DNA of 64,000 bases, from assembly GCF_018613715.1 (NCBI RefSeq), contig NZ_JAGGPT010000010.1:496001-560000 (forward strand). Reading direction: 5' to 3'. The position numbers and the translations under genes are program-made. The DNA comes from Chryseobacterium sp. ISL-6. GTDB lineage: Bacteria > Bacteroidota > Bacteroidia > Flavobacteriales > Weeksellaceae. The notes under the pieces are model-generated. The model saw only the letters and a list, made by a program, of their open reading frames with translations. It did not search any database and had not been told where the DNA came from. Every line of letters begins with the position of its first letter. Within the stretch, counting starts at the first letter, position 1. Positions 18,679 to 28,067 of this stretch are shown here, one piece after another.

Positions 18679-19275
18679 ATGGGATTACATGAACGTCGTC
18701 AAAGAGAAAAGGAATCTATCCGTGCAAATATTTTGCAGGAAGCTTTTACTTTGGCTAAAACAGAGGGCTGGGCTTCACTTTCAATAAGAAAGATAGCCGA
18801 TGCGATTGAATACAGTGCACCAGTAGTTTATGATTACTTTGAAAATAAAGAAGCTATTTTATTTGAAATCTCTATCAATGGATTCAATCTTTTACACAAA
18901 GAATTGGTAAAGGCTCAAAAAAAATATGATAGTCCAGAGGAACAACTTACTGCTATTGTAGATACTTATTGGAAATTTGCTTTTAAAAATAAAGAATATT
19001 ACCAATTAATGTTTGGTTTGGGAATGCAATGTAGTGGTAAAGGACAAATGAAAGAAGAGTTTTCGTCATTTCAGGATATGATCTACGATTGTACTTATAA
19101 TATTATTATAAAAAATGGATCCAATCCGGACAATGCATGCCATATGTCACATGCCTTATTTTCTGCAGTACATGGTTTAATATCTATTATGATGATGCGA
19201 AACTCTGATATTCCTGCAACAATGAACAAAACCACTTTAGACGAAACTGTTTCTGCTTTTGTTAAATCATTGTAA
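18679..19275 (+). CDS. TetR/AcrR-family repressor of the adjacent RND efflux operon
   Basis: A 198-residue regulator with an N-terminal TetR helix-turn-helix domain (about residues 15-60: ILQEAF ... WASLSIRKIADAIEYSAPVV ... YDYFENKEAIL). The C-terminal half is an alpha-helical ligand domain. It precedes the efflux operon on the same strand. A palindromic operator sits on its own promoter, and three more copies lie between it and the operon. This supports autorepression and repression of the pump, relieved by a substrate of the pump. The ligand is unknown. Confidence 0.9.
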   Translation: MGLHERRQREKESIRANILQEAFTLAKTEGWASLSIRKIADAIEYSAPVVYDYFENKEAILFEISINGFNLLHKELVKAQKKYDSPEEQLTAIVDTYWKFAFKNKEYYQLMFGLGMQCSGKGQMKEEFSSFQDMIYDCTYNIIIKNGSNPDNACHMSHALFSAVHGLISIMMMRNSDIPATMNKTTLDETVSAFVKSL

Positions 19276-19314
19276 ATTTTTTTTGAATCAAACATTAACA
19301 CCGTTAGGAAAAAT
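19271..19314 (+). repeat. Direct repeat A carrying an operator
   Basis: About 43 bases starting at the stop codon region of the regulator gene (GTAAATTTTTTTTGAATC ... ACCGTTAGG) recur at 19510-19552 with one indel and two substitutions. Each copy contains one TetR operator. Confidence 0.75.
19295..19307. promoter_or_regulatory. TetR operator copy 2
   Basis: TTAAC-ACC-GTTAG, a near-palindrome with the same half-sites and three-base spacer as copy 1. It lies 20 bases after the regulator stop codon. Confidence 0.65.
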
Positions 19315-19399
19315 ATCAAGAGAAAGATTAAATTTTTAAACTAAATCAACAAAAAATTTAAGTTTTATCATATTAAAATAGTAACATCAATCTTAACTA

Positions 19400-19412
19400 T
19401 TAACACTGTTAG
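19400..19412. promoter_or_regulatory. TetR operator copy 3
   Basis: TTAAC-ACT-GTTAG, midway between the regulator and the efflux operon. It is preceded closely by a further CTTAAC half-site. Confidence 0.65.
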
Positions 19413-19509
19413 TAAAATTAACGCAACACACCTCACTTTTATATACATAAAACAACATTAAAAAATCTCTAATTATGGAAATGACGATCTAACTTACTAT
19501 TAATAATTC

Positions 19510-19552
19510 TGTAATTTTTTTTGAATTAAACATTAACACCGTTAGAAAAAAT
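19510..19552 (+). repeat. Direct repeat B carrying an operator
   Basis: This is the second copy of the 43-base repeat described at 19271-19314. It probably arose by duplication of the operator region. Confidence 0.75.
19533..19545. promoter_or_regulatory. TetR operator copy 4
   Basis: TTAAC-ACC-GTTAG, 68 bases before the first efflux gene. It is identical to copy 2. Confidence 0.65.
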
Positions 19553-19613
19553 AACGGGAATTATTAAAAACCTTATTAATTTCAAAACAATCAACAAAAC
19601 AAATTAAATTTTA

Positions 19614-20774
19614 ATGAAAATACCTGGAACAATGAGGATCTTATTACTTATAACAAGTATTATCCTTTTACAGAATTGCAGTAAGGCCGCGGAAAATTCG
19701 AACCAAGCGCCTCCTGCTCCAGAATTGCCGGTTTATACTGTAACGACTTCTCCAGCTACAACATATCAGGAATTTCCTACCGCATTGGAAGGAAAGAACA
19801 ACGTAGAAATAAGATCTCAGGTAGATGGTTACCTGGATAAGATATATGTAGAAGAAGGAGCTTTCGTAAGAGCGGGACAACCTTTATTCAAAATCGACTC
19901 TAGAGCTTATGGTGAGCAAATGAATATGGCACAGGCTAACTTACAAGTAGCTAATGCAAATATTCAGAAAGCCAAAGTGGAAGTCGACCGTCTTCAGCCA
20001 TTGGTAGCTGCAAAAGTAGTTTCCGATGTACAGCTGAAAACCGCTAAAGCTAATTATGCAGCAGCAGTTGCAGCAGCATCACAAGCACAGGCTTCTATTG
20101 GAAGTGCAAGAATTAATGTAGGATTTACAACCATTACAGCTCCCGTAAGCGGTTATATTGGAAGAATTCCTTATAAAAAAGGAAGTTTAATTTCAAGAAC
20201 AGATCCAAGCCCTTTAACTCTATTGTCTGACATCAGTGAAATATATGCTTACTTTTCTTTAAGTGAACTGGATTTCATTGCTTTTCAAAAGAAATATCCT
20301 GGAGCTACTTTAGAGGAGAAACTAAAAAATATGCCAATGGTAGAATTGGTAATTGCTGACAACAGTATCTATTCTGAAAAAGGAAGAATGAGCATTGTAG
20401 ATGGTCAGTTTGACAAAAGCACAGGAGCAATCAGTGTACGTGCGGTATTTCCAAATGCTCAAGGAGCACTGAGAACAGGAAATACAGGAAGAGTACGTAT
20501 GCCTCAGCTTCTTACCAATATTTTAGTTATCCCTCAAGAATCCACTTTTGAGATTCAAGATAAAACATATGTATATGTCGTTGGAAAGGATAAAAAAGTA
20601 ACCAGCAAACCAATAACTATTTCTGGAAAAACAGAAAGCTATTACTTCGTTTCCAATGGAATTTCTGTAGGTGATAAAATTGTATATCAAGGTCTTGGAA
20701 GCTTAAAAGATGGTGCTTCAATACAACCGAAAGCAGTATCTTCTGACAGCTTGTTCAAATCAAAACCTTTGTAA
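19614..20774 (+). CDS. RND efflux periplasmic adaptor (membrane fusion protein), lipoprotein
   Basis: A 386-residue AcrA-like adaptor that bridges the inner-membrane pump and the outer-membrane channel. The signal peptide ends in a lipobox at Cys22 (LLQNC). The biotinyl-lipoyl-like part (GKNNVEIRSQVDGYLDKIYV ... GAFVRAGQPLFKI) flanks an Ala-rich coiled-coil hairpin (about 100-165). A beta-barrel and membrane-proximal domain follow (APVSGYIGRIPYKKGSLIS). It is the first gene of a three-gene operon, 43 bases before the permease, and lies under the TetR operator array. Confidence 0.93.
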   Translation: MKIPGTMRILLLITSIILLQNCSKAAENSNQAPPAPELPVYTVTTSPATTYQEFPTALEGKNNVEIRSQVDGYLDKIYVEEGAFVRAGQPLFKIDSRAYGEQMNMAQANLQVANANIQKAKVEVDRLQPLVAAKVVSDVQLKTAKANYAAAVAAASQAQASIGSARINVGFTTITAPVSGYIGRIPYKKGSLISRTDPSPLTLLSDISEIYAYFSLSELDFIAFQKKYPGATLEEKLKNMPMVELVIADNSIYSEKGRMSIVDGQFDKSTGAISVRAVFPNAQGALRTGNTGRVRMPQLLTNILVIPQESTFEIQDKTYVYVVGKDKKVTSKPITISGKTESYYFVSNGISVGDKIVYQGLGSLKDGASIQPKAVSSDSLFKSKPL

Positions 20775-20817
20775 ACATACTTATCCGATACAGAAGACTT
20801 AAAAAAATAAACTTCTT

Positions 20818-23800
20818 ATGTTAAAACAATTTATAGAAAGACCAGTACTCTCTACGGTTATCTCCATAATATTACTATTGCTGGGAATACTATCGGTTTT
20901 CAATCTTCCGATTACATTATTTCCGGATATTGCGCCTCCAACCGTTCAGGTAACGGCATTTTATCCAGGAGCTAATGCGGAAGTAGTCGCTCGTTCAGTA
21001 GCTGTCCCTATTGAGGAAGCAGTGAACGGTGTTGAGAACATGACGTATATGACCTCTAATTCAAGTAATGACGGTTCGATGACTTTGAGCGTTTACTTCA
21101 AACAGGGTTCAGATCCTGATAATGCAGCCGTAAACGTTCAAAACAGAGTATCAAAGGCAATGAGCCAGCTTCCACAGGAGGTTGTTCAAGCCGGAATATC
21201 AACTCAAAAAGTACAGAACAGTATGATCATGTTTATGGGATTATCAAGTGATGATCCAAAACAATATGATGAACTGTTTTTACAGAACTACCTTAAGATC
21301 AACGTAATTCCACAGATACAACGTATTCCCGGTGTTGCACAGGCTCAGGTATTCGGTACTCAAGATTATTCAATGCGTATTTGGTTAAAACCAGATCGTT
21401 TAGCAGCTAATAATCTTTCTCCACAGGAAGTAATGGCAGCTATCAAAGATCATAACCTTGAAGCAGCTCCCGGACGTCTTGGTCAGGGAAGTAAGGAAAC
21501 TTATGAATATATCCTTAAATATAAAGGGAAGCTAAGCAAGAATGCAGACTATGAAAATATCGCTATTAAAGCCAATAATGACGGTTCATTCCTAAGATTA
21601 AAAGATGTTGCAAGAGTAGAATTCGGTTCTTATACCTATACTGCAACAAACAGAGTTGATGGAAAACCAGTAGCAGGTTTTGCGATTTTACAGACTGCAG
21701 GTTCGAATGCTAATGAGATTCTGACACAAATTGAAAAGCAGGTAGATGAGCTTAAAACGACTCTGCCAAAAGGAGTAAATCCAATCATCATGTATAACTC
21801 TAAAGACTTCCTGGATGCTTCTATTGACCAGGTAGTAGAAACATTGATCATTGCATTTATTCTGGTATTTATTGTAGTATATATCTTCCTTCAGGATTTT
21901 AGATCTACTCTAATTCCAGCCATTGCTGTTCCGGTAGCAATTATTGGTACCTTCTTCTTCCTGCAGCTATTTGGTTTCAGTATCAACATGCTTACCTTGT
22001 TTGCCTTAATTCTGGCTATTGGTATTGTGGTGGATGACGCCATTGTGGTAGTAGAAGCAGTCCATTCTAAGATGGAACATACAGGAATGCCTGTAGAGCA
22101 GGCAACAGTAAACTCTATGAGTGAAATCTCAGGAGCGATTATTTCGATTACTTTGGTAATGTGTGCCGTGTTTATTCCTGTTGGTTTCATGCAGGGACCT
22201 GCCGGAGTCTTTTACAGACAGTTCGCTTTCACATTGGTTATTGCGATCTTAATTTCGGCTGTGAATGCATTAACATTAAGCCCTGCTTTATGTGCCCTTT
22301 TCCTAAAAGATCCTCAAGATGGAGAACATGGTCATCTAAAGAAAGGATTTGGAGCGAAGTTTTTCAACGCATTCAATTCCAGCTTCAATAATATGACACA
22401 GAAGTATATCTATAGCCTTAAATTTTTAATTAAAAATAAATGGGTGGCTGTAGGAGGTTTAGCCCTATTAATTGCAGCAAGTGTTATCTTAATTAAAAAA
22501 GCACCTTCAGGATTTATTCCAACTGAAGACCAGGGTTTCGTTTTATATGCGGTAAATACTCCTCCAGGAAGTTCATTGGATAGAACACAACGTGCAACGA
22601 AACAAATCGATAAAATAGTAAACGCTGAAAAAGCAACTAACCACTTATGGGTAGCAGATGGGGTAAACTTCATCAGTAATGCTAATGCTTCTCCTTACTC
22701 TGCCGGGTTTATCAAATTAAAAGATATTGATAAACGAGGTGATATTAAAGATCCTGATCAGATTGCGGCAGGTTTAACAGGAAAAGTAAGTCAGGTAAAA
22801 GACGCCAACGCATTCTTCTTTAACTTCCCTACGATCCAAGGTTTTGGTAACGTAAGTGGATTTGAGTTTATGCTACAGGATAAAACCAATGGATCTTTTG
22901 AACAATTGGGAGCTAATACCCAAGCCTTTATTGGGGAACTGATGAAACGTAAAGAAATTGCATTTGCCTTTACTACGTATGCAGCAGGAAATCCACAATA
23001 TACTATTGAAGTAGATGCGGATAAAGCCAATCAGCTTGGAGTATCTGTTACTGATCTTATGCAGACGATGCAGATCTATTTTGGTAGTAGCTTCGTTTCA
23101 GATTTCAACAGATTTGGTAAATATTACAGAGTAATGGCTCAGGCTGATATTCCTTACCGTACAGACATCAATTCTCTTGAAGGAATTTATGTTAAAAACA
23201 AACAGGGAGAGATGGTTCCAACCAAAACGCTGGTGACTTTAAAAAGAACTTTCGGACCTGAAACAGTAACAAGAAATAACTTATTCAACGCCGTAACGAT
23301 CAATGGAACTCCTAAACCTGGATACAGTACGGGAGATGCAATTAAGGCTGTTGAAGAGGTGGCAAAACAATCACTTCCACGCGGATATGGTTATGAATGG
23401 ACTGGTATTACCCGTGAGGAAATTAAAACAGGTGGACAGACTGCTTTCATCTTTATGCTAAGTATTTTGTTCGTGTATTTCTTATTGGCAGCCCAGTATG
23501 AAAGTTACATTCTGCCTTTTGCTATTATTCTTACTGTTCCAACAGGGATATTTGGAGTATTTGCTTTCACAGGATTAGCTGGCATTGATAATAACATTTA
23601 TGTACAGGTTGGATTGATCATGCTTGTCGGATTGCTGGCGAAAAATGCGATTTTGATTGTAGAGTTTGCCGTTCAAAGAAGAAAAGCAGGCAAAACATTG
23701 ATAGAATCTGCTCTTCAGGCTTCAAGATTACGTTTGAGACCAATTTTGATGACCTCATTTGCTTTTATCATCGGTATGCTTCCTTTGGTTTGGACACAGG

Positions 23801-23994
23801 GAGCTTCAGCAAAAGGTAACCATTCTATCGGGATCAGTACTGTAGGTGGAATGTTGACAGGAGTTGTATTCGGGATCTTCATTATCCCTGTAATGTATGT
23901 GATTTTCCAATATCTGCATGAAAAAATGCCAAGCAGAAAAAAACGCAGACTTCAAAAACAAAATCATGAACAGGCTTTAACAACCGGTCACTAA
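20818..23994 (+). CDS. RND efflux permease, AcrB/HAE1 family
   Basis: A 1058-residue inner-membrane proton/drug antiporter with 12 transmembrane segments and two large periplasmic loops. It begins with the canonical MLKQFIERPVLSTVISI. The proton-relay aspartates sit in GIVVDDAIVVVEAVHS (TM4) and the relay lysine in GLLAKNAILIVEFA (TM10). Length and topology match hydrophobe/amphiphile exporters. Likely substrates are antibiotics, dyes or detergents; this cannot be told from sequence. It is flanked by its adaptor and outer-membrane factor, with a 21-base gap to the latter. Confidence 0.95.
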   Translation: MLKQFIERPVLSTVISIILLLLGILSVFNLPITLFPDIAPPTVQVTAFYPGANAEVVARSVAVPIEEAVNGVENMTYMTSNSSNDGSMTLSVYFKQGSDPDNAAVNVQNRVSKAMSQLPQEVVQAGISTQKVQNSMIMFMGLSSDDPKQYDELFLQNYLKINVIPQIQRIPGVAQAQVFGTQDYSMRIWLKPDRLAANNLSPQEVMAAIKDHNLEAAPGRLGQGSKETYEYILKYKGKLSKNADYENIAIKANNDGSFLRLKDVARVEFGSYTYTATNRVDGKPVAGFAILQTAGSNANEILTQIEKQVDELKTTLPKGVNPIIMYNSKDFLDASIDQVVETLIIAFILVFIVVYIFLQDFRSTLIPAIAVPVAIIGTFFFLQLFGFSINMLTLFALILAIGIVVDDAIVVVEAVHSKMEHTGMPVEQATVNSMSEISGAIISITLVMCAVFIPVGFMQGPAGVFYRQFAFTLVIAILISAVNALTLSPALCALFLKDPQDGEHGHLKKGFGAKFFNAFNSSFNNMTQKYIYSLKFLIKNKWVAVGGLALLIAASVILIKKAPSGFIPTEDQGFVLYAVNTPPGSSLDRTQRATKQIDKIVNAEKATNHLWVADGVNFISNANASPYSAGFIKLKDIDKRGDIKDPDQIAAGLTGKVSQVKDANAFFFNFPTIQGFGNVSGFEFMLQDKTNGSFEQLGANTQAFIGELMKRKEIAFAFTTYAAGNPQYTIEVDADKANQLGVSVTDLMQTMQIYFGSSFVSDFNRFGKYYRVMAQADIPYRTDINSLEGIYVKNKQGEMVPTKTLVTLKRTFGPETVTRNNLFNAVTINGTPKPGYSTGDAIKAVEEVAKQSLPRGYGYEWTGITREEIKTGGQTAFIFMLSILFVYFLLAAQYESYILPFAIILTVPTGIFGVFAFTGLAGIDNNIYVQVGLIMLVGLLAKNAILIVEFAVQRRKAGKTLIESALQASRLRLRPILMTSFAFIIGMLPLVWTQGASAKGNHSIGISTVGGMLTGVVFGIFIIPVMYVIFQYLHEKMPSRKKRRLQKQNHEQALTTGH

Positions 23995-24015
23995 AGTCTA
24001 TTTAAAAGAAAAACA

Positions 24016-25428
24016 ATGAAAATAATAAAGAATATTTTTCTAATTTTTATATTGGTTGTAACTGCGGTTTCGTGTAAGACAAAAGTCGCCTACACGGAAC
24101 CGGACTTACAGCTTCCGGAAGAATTCCGCTTTACAGCTACAGCCGATACGGCTAGCGTTGCGAATTTGGAATGGAAAGAATTTTTCAAAGATCCCGCTTT
24201 GCAGGGATTGATTGAAAAAGGAATCGCTCATAACCTTGATCTGCAGATTGCTTTAAAACAAGTTGCTTCTTCACAGGAAAGATTACTTCAAGCGAAATAT
24301 CTTCAATATCCGGACATCGGTTTTGGTGTTACAGGACAGATTTCAAGACCTTCGAAAAATAGTATGAATGGACAAAGCCTTAATCTATTTATAGGAAAAA
24401 ATCATGTAGAAGATTATAATGCAGCATTCAATCTTTCATGGGAGGCAGATATCTGGGGTAAGATAAAAAATCAACAGGAAGTTTCAAGAATGCAGTATCT
24501 GCAAACTTATGAAGCAACCAAAGCTATTCAGACCCAGGTTGTTGCCGCTATTGCTCAAGGATATTACAATTTATTAATGCTGGATAAGCAATTAACAATT
24601 GCGCAGTCTAATTTGGAACTAAGCTCCAATACATTATCTATTACTGAAAAAATGTGGGAAAGTGGAGATACTACTTCATTAGGAGTTCAGCAGGCAACTG
24701 CACAAAAGCAGTCTACAGAACTTTTAATTTCCCAGTTACAGCAGAATATTGCTATTCAGGAAAATGCATTGAGTATTCTGGTTGGTGAGGCTCCGAATAA
24801 AGTAAGCAGAGGTATTGAAATGTCCGACACTTCTTTGTCTCAGGATCTGTCTACAGGACTTCCGGCAAAAATGGTAAGCCGTCGTCCTGATGTTCGTCAG
24901 CAGGAGTTGGTTTTACTAGAATCAAATTCACTAGTAGGAATTGCTCAGGCAAATATGTATCCTTCATTAAAAATTACAGCTAATGGAGGAGTAAACTCTT
25001 TTAAATTTGATAACTGGTTTCAGATCCCGGCATCTTTATTCGGATCTGTTTTAGGTGGAATTACTCAGCCTATCTTCCAAAAGAGACAGTTGAAGACCGA
25101 TTTGGCAGTTGCTAAAATTCAAAGAGAGAAAAATGTATTGGCGTTTCGTCAATCTGTTTTAAATGCAATGGGAGAAGTTTCTGACGCATTGGTTTCTAAT
25201 GAAAATTTAAAAGTTCAGGAGCAAAAAGCAACAGAACAGGTAACTACATTGAAAGATGGAATTAAGAGCGCTCAAATGTTATATAAAGGAGGCTTGGCAA
25301 ACTACCTTGAAGTGATCACGGCGCAAGCCAACTCTCTTCAGGCAGAATTGAATCTGGCATCCGTAAAAAGACAGAGATTAAGCAGTATTGTTGATCTATA
25401 CAGAGCTTTAGGTGGCGGTTGGAAGTAG
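24016..25428 (+). CDS. Outer-membrane efflux channel lipoprotein, OprM/NodT type
   Basis: A 470-residue TolC-like factor that completes the tripartite pump. The lipobox ends at Cys20 (VTAVSC). The first half has the typical WxxFF-type motif (NLEWKEFFKDPALQGLIEKG) and AAFNLSWEADIWGKIKNQ. The second half has SRRPDVRQQELVLLESN and a matching LYKGGLANYLEVITAQ, the internal repeat of the family. It closes the operon; a hairpin at 25454-25480 follows. Confidence 0.93.
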   Translation: MKIIKNIFLIFILVVTAVSCKTKVAYTEPDLQLPEEFRFTATADTASVANLEWKEFFKDPALQGLIEKGIAHNLDLQIALKQVASSQERLLQAKYLQYPDIGFGVTGQISRPSKNSMNGQSLNLFIGKNHVEDYNAAFNLSWEADIWGKIKNQQEVSRMQYLQTYEATKAIQTQVVAAIAQGYYNLLMLDKQLTIAQSNLELSSNTLSITEKMWESGDTTSLGVQQATAQKQSTELLISQLQQNIAIQENALSILVGEAPNKVSRGIEMSDTSLSQDLSTGLPAKMVSRRPDVRQQELVLLESNSLVGIAQANMYPSLKITANGGVNSFKFDNWFQIPASLFGSVLGGITQPIFQKRQLKTDLAVAKIQREKNVLAFRQSVLNAMGEVSDALVSNENLKVQEQKATEQVTTLKDGIKSAQMLYKGGLANYLEVITAQANSLQAELNLASVKRQRLSSIVDLYRALGGGWK

Positions 25429-25453
25429 TAGTAAATTTAATTTATATTGTTGA

Positions 25454-25480
25454 ATGCGGCCTTAGCGGGTCGCATTTTTT
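25454..25480 (+). terminator. Terminator of the efflux operon
   Basis: The stem ATGCGGCC / GGTCGCAT (one G-T pair) with a six-base loop is followed by a T run, 25 bases after the last efflux gene. Confidence 0.8.
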
Positions 25481-26387
25481 ATTGTTGTTGAGAAAGCCAC
25501 TCAATTAAATCATCAAAATCTTGTGGTGTGTATCCTAATGGTAAATAATGAATGTCATCCGCTTTACGATACCAGGTCAATTGTCTTTTTGCATATCTGC
25601 GACTGTTCTTTTTGATTTCCCCAACAGCAAAGTCCAGATCCCAGATTCCTTCGAAATATTTAAACAATTCCGCATAGCCAACTGTATTCAAAGCTGTAAG
25701 TCCTTTAAATTCTTCAAGACCTCTTGCCTCTTCCAACAAACCTTTTTCCATCATAATATCCACTCTCCTGTTGATTCTATCATACAACTCTTCTCTTGGA
25801 GCTTCAATTCCAACCCTGATTACATTAAAATCTCTGGAATCCTGAGAAACCGCAATTAAGTCTGAATATTTTTTATTGGTTTGCCAAATGATATCGATTG
25901 CCCTCAAAAGTCTTCTATGATTATGAAAATCTACCACTGCATAGTATTCAGGATCTAGTTCTTTCAAGATATCCTGTAATTTCTCAACTCCTTCTGAATC
26001 CAGAATCTCTTGTAGTTTCTTTTGATTTTCAATATTAGCCTCAGGGAGATCGTTCAATCCTTCAATGACTGCTTTTTCATACATCATACTTCCACCCACA
26101 AGGATAACGGTATCATATTTTTTAAAAAGTTCGTTAAGTTTTTGTAAAGCATCTTCCTCATACTGCCCAATAGAATAATATTCTTTAACAGAAAGATTTC
26201 CAATAAAGTGGTGGGGTGCTTCAGCCAGTTCTTCTACAGACGGTGAAGCAGTGCCTATTTTCATCTCTTTAAAAAACTGACGCGAATCACAGGAAACAAT
26301 TTCCGTATTGAAATGTTTGGCCAGATCAATTGCCAATCTTGTTTTTCCAATTCCTGTGGGTCCTACTATAGAAATCAAATTTTTCAT
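25479..26387 (-). CDS. miaA: tRNA dimethylallyltransferase
   Basis: This enzyme adds the dimethylallyl group to A37 of tRNAs that read UNN codons. The 302 residues contain the P-loop GPTGIGKTRLAIDL and the substrate motif IVSCDSRQFFKEMKIGTASPS (split here). The later motifs VGGSMMYEKAVIEG and YAKRQLTWYRK are also present. Length is normal. It is a single gene, convergent with the efflux operon and divergent from yicC. Confidence 0.95.
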   Translation of the reverse strand: MKNLISIVGPTGIGKTRLAIDLAKHFNTEIVSCDSRQFFKEMKIGTASPSVEELAEAPHHFIGNLSVKEYYSIGQYEEDALQKLNELFKKYDTVILVGGSMMYEKAVIEGLNDLPEANIENQKKLQEILDSEGVEKLQDILKELDPEYYAVVDFHNHRRLLRAIDIIWQTNKKYSDLIAVSQDSRDFNVIRVGIEAPREELYDRINRRVDIMMEKGLLEEARGLEEFKGLTALNTVGYAELFKYFEGIWDLDFAVGEIKKNSRRYAKRQLTWYRKADDIHYLPLGYTPQDFDDLIEWLSQQQ

Positions 26388-26474
26388 CGGTAGGCTAATT
26401 ATCTTTTTTAATGGTCATATGAAATCTAAATCTTGATCAGTGAATATGTTTTTCACAGTGCTAATTTAAATGTT

Positions 26475-26482
26475 TATCTTTG
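26475..26482 (+). promoter_or_regulatory. Putative -7 box of the yicC-gmk-nadA unit
   Basis: TATCTTTG matches TAnnTTTG, 17 bases before the yicC ATG. Confidence 0.55.
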
Positions 26483-26499
26483 TAAGACAATAAAAAACT

Positions 26500-27357
26500 A
26501 TGATTTTATCAATGACTGGCTTCGGTAGAGCTGAAGATGTTTTTGAAGGTAAAAAAATATGCGTAGATATTAAATCACTGAACAGCAAGAGCTTTGATTT
26601 AAATATTAAAATACCGTTACGCTATAAAGAAAAAGAATTCGAAATCAGAAAAATTCTTAACGACAGAATTATTCGTGGAAAAGTGGATTGCTACATTTCA
26701 GTGGAGAATCTTGAGGAAAGCAATGATGTAAAAATCAATAGAAACCTCATCGATTCATACATGAGTGAACTCCGTAATATAGCCTCTGACGGACCTGACT
26801 TTGAATATCTAAAAATGGCAGTAAGGCTTCCTGATGCTATTACATCAAGACCTGATGAACTTACAGATGGAGAATGGGAAAACCTGGCAAGAATCGTAAA
26901 CAATTCTGTTGATAGATTCGAAGAATTCAGAAAAACTGAAGGCAAGACCCTGCATTTGGAACTGGAGAAAAATATTCAGAATATCGATAAATATTTATCT
27001 GAAGTTATTCCTTATGAAGAGGTAAGAATTAATAGTGTAAAAGAGCGTTATCAAAAATCTTTAAAAGAATTTGAAAATGTAGATGAAACCCGTTTCTATC
27101 AGGAAATGGCATATTTTACGGAAAAATTAGATATTTCTGAAGAGAAAGTCAGACTTTCCCAGCATTTGAAATACTATAAAGAAGTAATGGATAATGAAGA
27201 TTTTAATGGAAAGAAATTAGGTTTTATTTCTCAGGAGATCGGAAGAGAAATCAATACATTAGGTTCAAAAGCCAATCATGCTGAAATTCAGAAATTAGTA
27301 GTAATGATGAAGGATGACCTGGAAAAAATTAAAGAACAAACGTTAAATGTATTATAG
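26500..27357 (+). CDS. YicC/YloC-family endoribonuclease
   Basis: A 285-residue cytoplasmic RNase of the YicC group. It opens with the family signature MILSMTGFGRAE and ends in the DUF1732 region (FISQEIGREINTLGSKANHA ... MMKDDLEKIKEQTLNVL). E. coli YicC degrades the small RNA RyhB; the target here is unknown. gmk follows after 94 bases, which is the common gene order (yicC-gmk) in many bacteria and suggests co-transcription. Confidence 0.9.
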   Translation: MILSMTGFGRAEDVFEGKKICVDIKSLNSKSFDLNIKIPLRYKEKEFEIRKILNDRIIRGKVDCYISVENLEESNDVKINRNLIDSYMSELRNIASDGPDFEYLKMAVRLPDAITSRPDELTDGEWENLARIVNNSVDRFEEFRKTEGKTLHLELEKNIQNIDKYLSEVIPYEEVRINSVKERYQKSLKEFENVDETRFYQEMAYFTEKLDISEEKVRLSQHLKYYKEVMDNEDFNGKKLGFISQEIGREINTLGSKANHAEIQKLVVMMKDDLEKIKEQTLNVL

Positions 27358-27451
27358 ATAGTTACGTGGTCCGAGATGCAGGGTAATATCTGAATTTCAA
27401 TCAGAAGATAAAACCCAAAATCCGGAATCCGAAACTTGAAACCCATCAACC

Positions 27452-28018
27452 ATGGAAAAAGTTATCATATTTTCAGCGCCATCCGGGAGCGGAAAAACAA
27501 CATTAGTAAAACATTCTTTAGATATATTTCCGGAACTTAAATTCTCGATCTCCTGTACTACGAGACAGCCGAGGGGAACTGAAGTACATGCTGTGGATTA
27601 TCATTTTTTAACTCCGGATGAATTCAGACAAAAGATCACTGAGGGTGCTTTTGTAGAATATGAAGAAGTATATACCGATAAATATTACGGTACTTTAAAA
27701 TCTGAGGTAGAGAAAATCTGGAATCAAGGCAAAGTAGTTATTTTTGATGTTGATGTGAAGGGAGGAATTTCTTTAAAAAAATATTTTGGTAAAAAAGCCT
27801 TATCTATCTTCATTGAACCCCCTTCTATTGAAGAATTGGAACGAAGATTGATTTCAAGAAATACAGATGATGCAGAAACCATTAAAACCCGTGTAGAAAA
27901 GGCAGAAGAAGAAATGACCTATGCCAGCGAATTTGATAAAATCGTGATCAATACGGATTTGGGTGAAGCAAAAATAGAAATAGAAAGTTTAATAAAAAAT
28001 TTTATCAGTAGTCATTAA
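27452..28018 (+). CDS. gmk: Guanylate kinase
   Basis: This enzyme phosphorylates GMP to GDP. The 188 residues contain the P-loop SAPSGSGKTTLV and the GMP-binding motifs SCTTRQPRGTEVHAVDYHFL and FVEYEEVYTDKYYGT. The expected RVEKAEEEMTYASEFD segment occurs near the C-terminus. It lies between yicC and nadA, with 49 bases to nadA. The 94-base gap before it is A-rich and shows no hairpin strong enough to split the unit. Confidence 0.95.
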   Translation: MEKVIIFSAPSGSGKTTLVKHSLDIFPELKFSISCTTRQPRGTEVHAVDYHFLTPDEFRQKITEGAFVEYEEVYTDKYYGTLKSEVEKIWNQGKVVIFDVDVKGGISLKKYFGKKALSIFIEPPSIEELERRLISRNTDDAETIKTRVEKAEEEMTYASEFDKIVINTDLGEAKIEIESLIKNFISSH

Positions 28019-28067
28019 AAAGCAGTTAAAAATTTCTACTTTTAAAAACAAAAACATTGAGGTTGAT

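Noticed and set aside
19371..19420. TAnnTTTG promoter for the efflux operon within the operator region
   Set aside because: No full match was found between 19276 and 19613; the promoter of the pump genes remains unplaced.
27358..27451. Possible regulatory RNA between yicC and gmk
   Set aside because: The segment is A-rich with short repeats (CCGAAAC-like) and no stable paired structure; it looks like ordinary spacer.
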